A stretch of 36,997 nucleotides of DNA from Chitinophaga pinensis (GTDB lineage: Bacteria > Bacteroidota > Bacteroidia > Chitinophagales > CAMDFR01), in the NCBI GenBank assembly GCA_945872405.1, contig CAMBZT010000018.1, positions 1-36,997 of the forward strand. Reading direction: 5' to 3'. A program made the position numbers and the translations under genes. The notes under the pieces were generated by a model, which saw nothing but the letters and a program-made list of their open reading frames with translations, did no database searches and had not been told where the DNA came from. Positions 25,649-31,591 of this stretch are shown here, in pieces. The stretch's first letter is position 1, and the number at the start of each line of letters is the position of its first letter.

Positions 25649-26557
25649 TTATTCTGGAACTTTAATCATTTGAAAAAAGAGACTAATAAATATTTTAGAA
25701 TTATGGATGTCATTAAAGGTAATCACAATTGCATTTTCGTTAAACCACTGGAATCCTTCCTTTGTTTTGATATATAGCGAACCCTTTTCTGTATAGGAAC
25801 TTGTTATCTCGCTCTCTTCTATTCTATAACTTTTACCTTTCGAGTTTATCTTTTCAATAAATCCATGGCCTAATCTATATTTGTCGCCATACTTGCTACC
25901 AAACTCATAGAATCCCTGAGACTTAATTTGACTAATCGCCTTATCAAAAATATAATTGGTCCATACTTTTTCAGCTTCAACTCCCCAATAATACTGAAAT
26001 GATTTTTTATATTTTGGATTACCTCCCTTATCATGATAGGTCCCACTGATGGCAAACAGCTTAACACCAGCCTCGTCATACCACTGAAAAGAAAAGTCCG
26101 TACCTTGATATACAAAGTTTTTATATCGATCTGTTAATCCTTTCACCAAATTAGAGGCATCCTTAAAGAGTAGCATTGTTTCTTTCGACTCTACTCCATC
26201 TGCTTTCACTTGTATAGCAACCAACCCATTTTCACCTAAAAAATAATGATGAAAATTGAGCATGGAAGATTTTATAACAACACCAATAAAAGGCAATACG
26301 AGACAGATAGCAATTTGCCAACCTTTTTGATAAATTTTTAAAAAGTAGATGATCAAAATACCAAGTATTAAACCTATGGCCACTGCCAATAACATATGTA
26401 TAATATTTTCTTGTTTAGATGGAATCCGCTTTCCATTTTTTACGGTTGAATGACCACTCAATATCTTTCCAAGAACTGCCGGAGCTGGTACTCTAAATTC
26501 AAATGATTCATCTAGCATCTCGCCAATAAAATTCTTAAAAGGTTTTGCTGAATACAT
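25649..26557 (-). CDS. Membrane protein of unknown function
   Basis: This 302-residue protein has two adjacent membrane helices at about 53-70 and 82-97 (HMLLAVAIGLILGILIIYFL and IAICLVLPFIGVVI), with a short turn between. About 50 residues precede them, and a soluble domain of about 200 residues follows, rich in aromatic and charged residues (YKNFVYQGTDFSFQWYDEAG and SFQYYWGVEAEKVWTNYIFD). No catalytic motif or repeat was recognised. A PH-like or membrane-linked binding fold is conceivable for the soluble part but is not shown. It is transcribed toward the crotonase gene, with 3 nt between stops, and 69 nt upstream of its start lies the end of the rhodanese-thioredoxin gene on the same strand, so it may be the last gene of that unit. 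Confidence 0.7.
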   Translation of the reverse strand: MYSAKPFKNFIGEMLDESFEFRVPAPAVLGKILSGHSTVKNGKRIPSKQENIIHMLLAVAIGLILGILIIYFLKIYQKGWQIAICLVLPFIGVVIKSSMLNFHHYFLGENGLVAIQVKADGVESKETMLLFKDASNLVKGLTDRYKNFVYQGTDFSFQWYDEAGVKLFAISGTYHDKGGNPKYKKSFQYYWGVEAEKVWTNYIFDKAISQIKSQGFYEFGSKYGDKYRLGHGFIEKINSKGKSYRIEESEITSSYTEKGSLYIKTKEGFQWFNENAIVITFNDIHNSKIFISLFFQMIKVPE

Positions 26558-26626
26558 ATAATTGAGAAATTTTCGCAGGAATAAAAAATTATTTTAAACA
26601 AGTCAAATATACATCTGAATAGCTAG

Positions 26627-27355
26627 TTATTGATAAGAATGAATCTTTTCAATCAAAGATGATTTCGCAATCAAACCCCGAGTTTGCCATTCTAATTTCC
26701 CTTGCTTATACAGATAAAACAGCGGAATTGGAAATACGGATATTGAAGCGACAACTTCTGGGGCCACATCAACATTGATTTTCTTCACCACTAACTTCCC
26801 TTTTAGCTCGTGTGCCAATTCGTCAATAATTGGAATCATTGTTTTGCATGGCATACACCAATTTGCATAGAATGCTATGAGTAGGAGCTTTTCTTTTTTT
26901 ATCAATTTATTGTAGTCGGTCAATGACAGCCCAATTGCTATACTATCTTGAGCTGTTATAGATTGGGGAACTTTGGATTGCATAGTAGCCGTTACAGTAT
27001 CTTCCACTTTCAAAGTTTTGTAAATCTTACTGAAACCAATTGTACTTAACTGCTCAAATCCGGCATTAAGACTTACTTCTGATGATGCATATATAAACAA
27101 TGGTTTTGTTTTATCCATGCTTTTAATTGTCTCATCATAATTAGCTGCCGTAAGATTCATTGCATTCTGAAGATGATTTAGATAATATTCTGGCGCTGGT
27201 CTTAAATCTATGATTTGCGGCCTTGCTGTTTTTGAAATTATTTTTTCAAACTCTTGAATTGTAATTACATTTTGCATCGCAACTTGTGCTATCAACACTT
27301 CTTGAAGCGTTAAAAAGAGACTAAGAACTACAATTATTTTCAAAAAATTATTCAA
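26627..27355 (-). CDS. Secreted rhodanese-like/thioredoxin fusion (rhodanese Cys missing)
   Basis: This 242-residue protein has a signal peptide (1-24, ending VLIAQ). A rhodanese-fold domain (about 30-120) has the right order (ITIQEFEKII, IIDLRPAPEYYLNHLQNAMN, FIYASSEVSLNAGFEQLSTIGF), but the catalytic Cys position is Ala90. The C-terminal thioredoxin domain (about 145-242) carries a Cys167-Met-Pro-Cys170 site in FYANWCMPCKTMIP and a cis-Pro region in VFPIPLFYLYKQGK. It probably works in the periplasm as a thiol-disulfide protein, with the rhodanese fold serving as a binding module. The start is TTG, needed to give the signal peptide. It lies 38 nt downstream of the persulfide-dioxygenase-like gene, which suggests a joint role in sulfur or thiol handling; this link is inferred. 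Confidence 0.85.
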   Translation of the reverse strand: MNNFLKIIVVLSLFLTLQEVLIAQVAMQNVITIQEFEKIISKTARPQIIDLRPAPEYYLNHLQNAMNLTAANYDETIKSMDKTKPLFIYASSEVSLNAGFEQLSTIGFSKIYKTLKVEDTVTATMQSKVPQSITAQDSIAIGLSLTDYNKLIKKEKLLLIAFYANWCMPCKTMIPIIDELAHELKGKLVVKKINVDVAPEVVASISVFPIPLFYLYKQGKLEWQTRGLIAKSSLIEKIHSYQ

Positions 27356-27393
27356 AATAAAATTTGCTTTAGGTTAAAAAAATGTTTCAGTTC

Positions 27394-28809
27394 TTACTTC
27401 ACGACTACTTCACTGTCGGTTAAAGAAAATTTACCACTTTCCTTGATATCTTTGAATCCTCCTTTGATTTCAATCAAATTTTCAAATCCTCTTGCTTTCA
27501 AAATGGAAGTAAAAATCATAGAACGATAACCACCTGCACAATGCACATAATAGGTCTGCCCTTTTGAAAGAGACTGCATATTTTCATTGATATAATCTAA
27601 TGGTACATTATCTGCACCTACAATAGATTGTTTTTCAAATTCACCAGGCTTACGAACATCAAGAATCTGAATAGATGGATTGTTCTTCTGAATCTGCGAA
27701 AATTCGTCCACATTGATGGTATGAATGCAAGCTACGTCCTTTGAAGCTTTAACCCACTCTGAAAAACCACCAGCTAAAAATCCAATCGTCTCATCGTAGC
27801 CGACTCTAGCCAATCTGGTGACAACTTCATGTTCACGTCCAGCATCTGTTACCAATAAAATTTCCTGTTTGATATTTGGGACTAAACTGCCTACCCATGG
27901 CGCAAAACCACCATCAATACCTATATTAATTGAGTTTGGGATATGCCCTTTGGCGAAAACTTGCGCCTCCCTTGTATCTAAAATTAAAACATCTCCTTCA
28001 TTCGCCAAAAGCTCAAAATCAAAAGCTGTTAGTGGTTTAGTACCTTCTTTCAAAACGTTTGCAATATCCTTATAGCCATTAATATTCATCATCACGTTGG
28101 CGGGAAAGTAAGCAGGCGAAGGACTCAATCCGTGGAGCAATTCCCGTACAAATTCCGCTTTTGTCATATCCGGTCTGAGTGCATAATTATTCTCCTTTTG
28201 TTGACCGATGGTACCCGTTGTTTCGCTACTCATATTTTTACCACAGGCAGATCCTGCACCATGAGCGGGATAAACAATTACATGATCAGGTAATGTCATT
28301 ATCTTTTGACGTAGTGAATCAAAAAGATACTCCGCTTGCTTTTCTTGTGTTAAGTCTGAAGATACTTTCTGAGCCAAATCTGGACGTCCTACATCGCCTA
28401 TAAACAGGGTATCGCCAGTAAACAAAGCAGTTTCATTTCCCTCTTCATCATACAATAAATAACAAGTGCTTTCCATGGTATGTCCGGGTGTATGTATCAC
28501 TTTTATTTTTATTTTTCCGATTGATAAAATTTCTTGATCTGCAGCGAGGTGAATTTTATAGGCTGGCTTTGCGGTAGGACCAAATACAATACTTGCTCCT
28601 GTGGCATTAGCTAAATCGATATGTCCACTTACAAAATCTGCATGAAAATGTGTTTCCAAGATATATCGTAGTTCTACATTGTCCTTCTGAATTCTTTCTA
28701 AATAAGGCTGAATCTCCCTTAGAGGGTCAATGATAATCGCTTCACCACCAGAGGTTATATAATAAGCACCTTGTGCCAAACATCCAGTATAGATTTGCTC
28801 TATAGTCAT
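27394..28809 (-). CDS. MBL-fold persulfide dioxygenase-like protein with two rhodanese domains
   Basis: This 471-residue protein combines an ETHE1-like metallo-beta-lactamase domain (1-250) with two rhodanese domains. Metal-site residues seen are H54, H56 and D58 in THFHADFVSGH, the His in HTPGHTMEST, Asp in TGDTLFIGDVGRPDL and the His of YPAHGAGSACGKNMS. In ETHE1-type enzymes this domain oxidises glutathione persulfide to sulfite using Fe(II). The first rhodanese domain (about 265-360) has Asp where the Cys should be (LVTDAGREHE), so it should be inactive. The second (about 370-465) keeps Cys in VHCAGGYRSM. It is probably cytosolic, as no signal is seen. The upstream gap holds TATATTCG (28845-28838), a near match to the -7 box. 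With the thioredoxin fusion downstream it forms a sulfide/persulfide detoxification unit, as inferred. Confidence 0.87.
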   Translation of the reverse strand: MTIEQIYTGCLAQGAYYITSGGEAIIIDPLREIQPYLERIQKDNVELRYILETHFHADFVSGHIDLANATGASIVFGPTAKPAYKIHLAADQEILSIGKIKIKVIHTPGHTMESTCYLLYDEEGNETALFTGDTLFIGDVGRPDLAQKVSSDLTQEKQAEYLFDSLRQKIMTLPDHVIVYPAHGAGSACGKNMSSETTGTIGQQKENNYALRPDMTKAEFVRELLHGLSPSPAYFPANVMMNINGYKDIANVLKEGTKPLTAFDFELLANEGDVLILDTREAQVFAKGHIPNSINIGIDGGFAPWVGSLVPNIKQEILLVTDAGREHEVVTRLARVGYDETIGFLAGGFSEWVKASKDVACIHTINVDEFSQIQKNNPSIQILDVRKPGEFEKQSIVGADNVPLDYINENMQSLSKGQTYYVHCAGGYRSMIFTSILKARGFENLIEIKGGFKDIKESGKFSLTDSEVVVK

Positions 28810-28930
28810 ATGATTTATAATTTTCTGTAAACTCTGGCGAATATAGCAAATTTCAATCTTTGATGGTTCAAAAAATAAATAAAATTAATTAGAACCCTGG
28901 TTTCAGAGTTTAACGAGACTTCTAAGAATA

Positions 28931-29476
28931 TTAAATAAGTGCTGATGCCCGTAATGCTTGCATATATTTTATTCCTTTTTCATTGGCGAAGTTGATGTTT
29001 CGCTCTGGAATTTGATCTACCTCCGGGAAAGTTGCTATCGCTTTGCTTAGGCTTTCCTCTCGCAAAATATGAATCATTGGATAGATAGATCGATTGGTAT
29101 AGTTGGAGGCGTCATCTTTATGGGAGCCATGAAAACAATATTTTGGGTGAAAACTTGCTAATTGATAAATTCCTTCATAATCTTCATCAGCAAGCAATTC
29201 TTCAGCTGTATAAAGCATTTCAAGATAGTCTGCAAAGTCTTCAAAACCGCTTTGGAAAATAATGAATGATGTCTCTATCTCAGGATCATTATCCAACAAC
29301 TGCCACTCTGCTATTAAGGTTTCTAAGAGAAGGCTTTCATCAGAGTCTGCAAGAACCTTATAACGAATTTTGTTTCCAAGAAAAGGCTTTGCAGCAAATG
29401 GACAAAAATTACAATCTATAACGACATTTTTTATCCAGTTTTGAGTCTGTTCAATTATTTTATTCTCAGTCACCAT
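28931..29476 (-). CDS. DUF1415 family protein
   Basis: This 181-residue soluble protein matches my memory of the DUF1415 family. It starts QTQNWIKNVVIDCNFCPFAA with the CNFCPF cysteine pair, followed by DNDPEIETSFIIFQSGFEDF, a LASFHPKYCFHGSHKDDASN motif rich in His and Cys, and NRSIYPMIHILREES toward the end. The function is unknown in the family; the conserved Cys and His residues suggest metal or nucleophile chemistry, but nothing is established. It lies between MsrB and the persulfide-dioxygenase-like gene on the same strand, with 48 nt to MsrB and 121 nt to the next. That spacing makes co-transcription with MsrB plausible. No membrane or signal segment was seen. Confidence 0.82.
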   Translation of the reverse strand: MVTENKIIEQTQNWIKNVVIDCNFCPFAAKPFLGNKIRYKVLADSDESLLLETLIAEWQLLDNDPEIETSFIIFQSGFEDFADYLEMLYTAEELLADEDYEGIYQLASFHPKYCFHGSHKDDASNYTNRSIYPMIHILREESLSKAIATFPEVDQIPERNINFANEKGIKYMQALRASALI

Positions 29477-29524
29477 ACATCAATATTATTGATAAAGATA
29501 AGAACATTTTAATAACTGAATAAT

Positions 29525-30094
29525 TTAATGATCTGCAACAAAATCTAGGCAGATAGAATTCATACAATATCTTTTTCCAGTAGGCTTTGGACCATCATCA
29601 AACAAATGACCTAAGTGGCCTTCGCATCTACCACACAAAGCTTCTGTTCGCTCCATACCATAAGCCTTATCAATTTCATAAACAACGCTTGATAGGTTTT
29701 CTTGTTCAAAAAAACTAGGCCAACCACAAGAGCTTGCAAATTTTGCATCAGACCTAAATAACTTAAAACCACAGGCCGAACAATAATAGGTTCCTTTACC
29801 ACTGAATTCCCAATATTTACCAGTAAATGGTCGCTCTGTATCTTTTTCCCTCGAAACTGCATATAAATCAGGGGATAAAACTTTTTTCCACTGTGCATCA
29901 GTCAAAGTTAGTTTGTTGGTGTCCGTTCTTGAGTAATAAGGGTTTTCAAGCTTTTCGATGGTAGAAAAACTTTCTTGGGAAGTATTGACTGCTTCTGTTG
30001 AACTTATAGAAACAGAGTTCTGAGACCGATAGCTACTGTATAAGAACACAGAGGCAACAAGTATTAAAACAGAAAATAAGACAATTGATTTCAT
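29525..30094 (-). CDS. msrB: Peptide-methionine (R)-S-oxide reductase, exported
   Basis: This 189-residue protein reduces the R-epimer of methionine sulfoxide in proteins. A single N-terminal hydrophobic segment (VLFSVLILVASVFLYSS, about 4-20) makes it membrane-anchored or exported, so it probably repairs periplasmic proteins. The MsrB domain (about 60-187) contains both zinc CxxC motifs (CSACGFKLF and CGRCEGHLGHLF) and the catalytic Cys in GKRYCMNSICLDF. The segment CGWPSFFEQ, and the GPKPTGKRYCMNS strand, are typical. A Ser/Thr/Glu-rich linker of about 40 residues separates anchor and domain. No MsrA partner is in the window. Location among thiol and sulfur genes fits a role in oxidative or sulfur stress. 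Confidence 0.93.
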   Translation of the reverse strand: MKSIVLFSVLILVASVFLYSSYRSQNSVSISSTEAVNTSQESFSTIEKLENPYYSRTDTNKLTLTDAQWKKVLSPDLYAVSREKDTERPFTGKYWEFSGKGTYYCSACGFKLFRSDAKFASSCGWPSFFEQENLSSVVYEIDKAYGMERTEALCGRCEGHLGHLFDDGPKPTGKRYCMNSICLDFVADH

Positions 30095-30190
30095 TGATAT
30101 CTAGTTTATAATACAAGATACGTGGATACTCCGTTTTTAGTTCTTAGATTAAGTTCTTTTAACTATTATAAATAGAAATGAACCGATTCA

Positions 30191-30514
30191 TTACGGAATG
30201 AGCTTTTCTAACTTTTCGCTCAACTTATCCATATACTTTTTTAACTTAGTAATGGAACTCTTATTGACATAATAACATATTGAATTTCCTTTGATTTCTC
30301 CAACTATTAAACCTGCTTGTTTCAATGCTTTGATGTGTTGAGAAACGGTTGGTTGTGAGAGCGGAAGTGAATCGACGATATCGTTGCAAATACATCCATT
30401 TTCTTTTAATAAATAATCTATTATCGCAACTCTCGCTGGGTGAGAAATAGCTTTCGCTAACTCTGAAATACTATTATGTTTAGTGGAAAAATGACTACTA
30501 TCTGTAACGCCCAT
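30191..30514 (-). CDS. ArsR-family winged-helix repressor with CxC motif
   Basis: This 107-residue winged-helix protein has the ArsR/SmtB plan: a first helix ending ISHPARVAIIDYLL, a recognition-helix region SQPTVSQHIKALKQAGLI (about 53-70), and a beta-wing VGEIKGNSICYYVN. Cys41 and Cys43 (GCICND) sit at the start of the helix that in ArsR carries ELCVCDL, the metalloid-binding CxC; Cys80 is a third candidate. It could therefore sense a metalloid, a metal or persulfide through these thiols. The neighbouring rhodanese, persulfide dioxygenase-like and MsrB genes favour a sulfur signal. The gene probably represses itself through the palindrome just upstream (30528-30543). The coiled C-terminus (LKKYMDKLSEKLEKLIP) should support dimerisation. 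The target set is inferred. Confidence 0.9.
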   Translation of the reverse strand: MGVTDSSHFSTKHNSISELAKAISHPARVAIIDYLLKENGCICNDIVDSLPLSQPTVSQHIKALKQAGLIVGEIKGNSICYYVNKSSITKLKKYMDKLSEKLEKLIP

Positions 30515-30527
30515 AAGTTTAATTCAC

Positions 30528-30543
30528 ATTGCAATATAGCAAT
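30528..30543. promoter_or_regulatory. Candidate ArsR operator (ATTGC-N6-GCAAT)
   Basis: ATTGCAATATAGCAAT is an inverted repeat with arms ATTGC and GCAAT around AATATA. It lies 13 nt upstream of the ArsR ATG (30514-30512), where promoter and operator should overlap. ArsR-family dimers bind such short inverted repeats and commonly control their own gene. The 10-mer AATATAGCAA within it recurs upstream of the persulfide-dioxygenase-like gene. The word also resembles the complement of a promoter -7 box, so part of the match may be promoter sequence. Confidence 0.45.
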
Positions 30544-30617
30544 ATAGTGTTATACTTAAAATAAAAGTTTTAAAAAACGCGTTTGAACAAAAAAGAATGC
30601 TAAAAAAGTTATCTTAT

Positions 30618-30932
30618 TTACGACTTATCACCAGTCCAAGAAGTGATACCGCCCTCTAAATTAAAAAGTGATTGAAAGCCAGCATCATACATATAAATGC
30701 ATGCTTTTACACTTCTAACGCCACTTCTACAATAAACCAAATAGGTCTTGTTTTTATCAAGTGCATCAATTTTATCTGTAAATTCAAAATCATTTACATC
30801 AAAAAAATGTTGAGCACCTTTTATATATCCTTCACCAACTTCAAGTGGGGTACGAACATCTATAATCTCTACATTTTCTTCTGTAGACTTATTTTGAAAC
30901 TCTTGCTGATTTACGTTTTGAAACTGAACCAT
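30618..30932 (-). CDS. Single-domain rhodanese
   Basis: This 104-residue protein is a complete single rhodanese domain. IIDVRTPLEVGEGYIKGAQH starts the fold, and the active-site loop YLVYCRSGVRS holds Cys68, able to carry a persulfide. LFNLEGGITSW closes the domain. Rhodaneses transfer sulfane sulfur from donors such as thiosulfate or glutathione persulfide to acceptors. No signal peptide is seen, so it acts in the cytosol. It lies between the methyltransferase gene (38 nt before its start) and the ArsR gene (103 nt after its stop), all on the minus strand. The partner is inferred to be the nearby persulfide-dioxygenase-like enzyme. The length is normal for the GlpE/PspE type. Confidence 0.9.
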   Translation of the reverse strand: MVQFQNVNQQEFQNKSTEENVEIIDVRTPLEVGEGYIKGAQHFFDVNDFEFTDKIDALDKNKTYLVYCRSGVRSVKACIYMYDAGFQSLFNLEGGITSWTGDKS

Positions 30933-30970
30933 ATTAATAACTACAATTTTTATGATAGGAAATGAATGCC

Positions 30971-31573
30971 TTACTTCTTTGCAAAATTAATAAACAATTC
31001 TGAATCTGCTCGTGGTTTTACTGAATTATAACATAAATCAAAGCCATTTAGATTAAAATAATCTTTAAAAAGCGCTTCATAAGTCGCTTTTGTTCCACTA
31101 AAGGGTGGACCTTCTTTTTCGAATACTTTATTAAATAACAAGCCAACCAATTTGCCTTTATCTGCCAACAATTCATGCATTTTTAAGACATAGTCTTTAC
31201 GTAAACTCGGATTTATGGCACAGAAAAAAGTTTGTTCCAATATCAGGTCATAGACGCCTTCGTGTAAAAAGAAATCACCTATATAAATATGCAGTTGGGG
31301 ATACTTACTGTAGCTTGCCTTGAATTTATCAGTTACGACTGTAGATATATCTATGATAGAAATATTGCTAAAGCCTCGCTCTATCAGGTACTTGGCTTCA
31401 TGACTATTCCCCGCTCCAGGAATCAATATCCTCAAATCTTTATTTGTAAGTTGGTCGATATAGGCCTTCAAAGGTGGAGATACTGCCCCTAAATCCCACC
31501 CGATCTCATCTGCTTCATATTGTTGATTCCAATAAATATCTGGCTTGGTATTTTTAATGTTCATCGCGTACAT
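30971..31573 (-). CDS. Thiopurine S-methyltransferase-family (TPMT) methyltransferase
   Basis: This SAM-dependent methyltransferase of about 200 residues has the TPMT plan: DIYWNQQYEADEIGWDLGAVSPPLKAYID at the N-terminus (shown here as two parts, NQQYEADEIGWD and SPPLKAY), the SAM loop RILIPGAGNSHEAKYL, acidic strand ISIIDIS, and LILEQTFFCAINPSLRKDYV. Bacterial members methylate selenium, tellurium or thiol compounds, and Bacteroidota homologues are common. The start is uncertain: a TTG at 31582 falls within a -7-like box, so I prefer ATG at 31573 or the nearer ATG at 31564. The last residues, RADSELFINFAKK, resemble the family end. It precedes the rhodanese gene by 38 nt and may detoxify sulfur or chalcogen compounds with the neighbours, as inferred. 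Confidence 0.85.
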   Translation of the reverse strand: MYAMNIKNTKPDIYWNQQYEADEIGWDLGAVSPPLKAYIDQLTNKDLRILIPGAGNSHEAKYLIERGFSNISIIDISTVVTDKFKASYSKYPQLHIYIGDFFLHEGVYDLILEQTFFCAINPSLRKDYVLKMHELLADKGKLVGLLFNKVFEKEGPPFSGTKATYEALFKDYFNLNGFDLCYNSVKPRADSELFINFAKK

Positions 31574-31579
31574 TTTAAA

Positions 31580-31587
31580 CAAAGATA
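31580..31587 (-). promoter_or_regulatory. Candidate -7 box (TATCTTTG) for the TPMT-rhodanese pair
   Basis: TATCTTTG on the minus strand exactly fits TAnnTTTG. It lies immediately upstream of the ATG codons at 31573 and 31564 and overlaps the TTG at 31582. If used, transcription would begin near 31573, making the leader very short or absent and excluding the TTG as a start. Confidence 0.45.
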
Positions 31588-31591
31588 CAAC

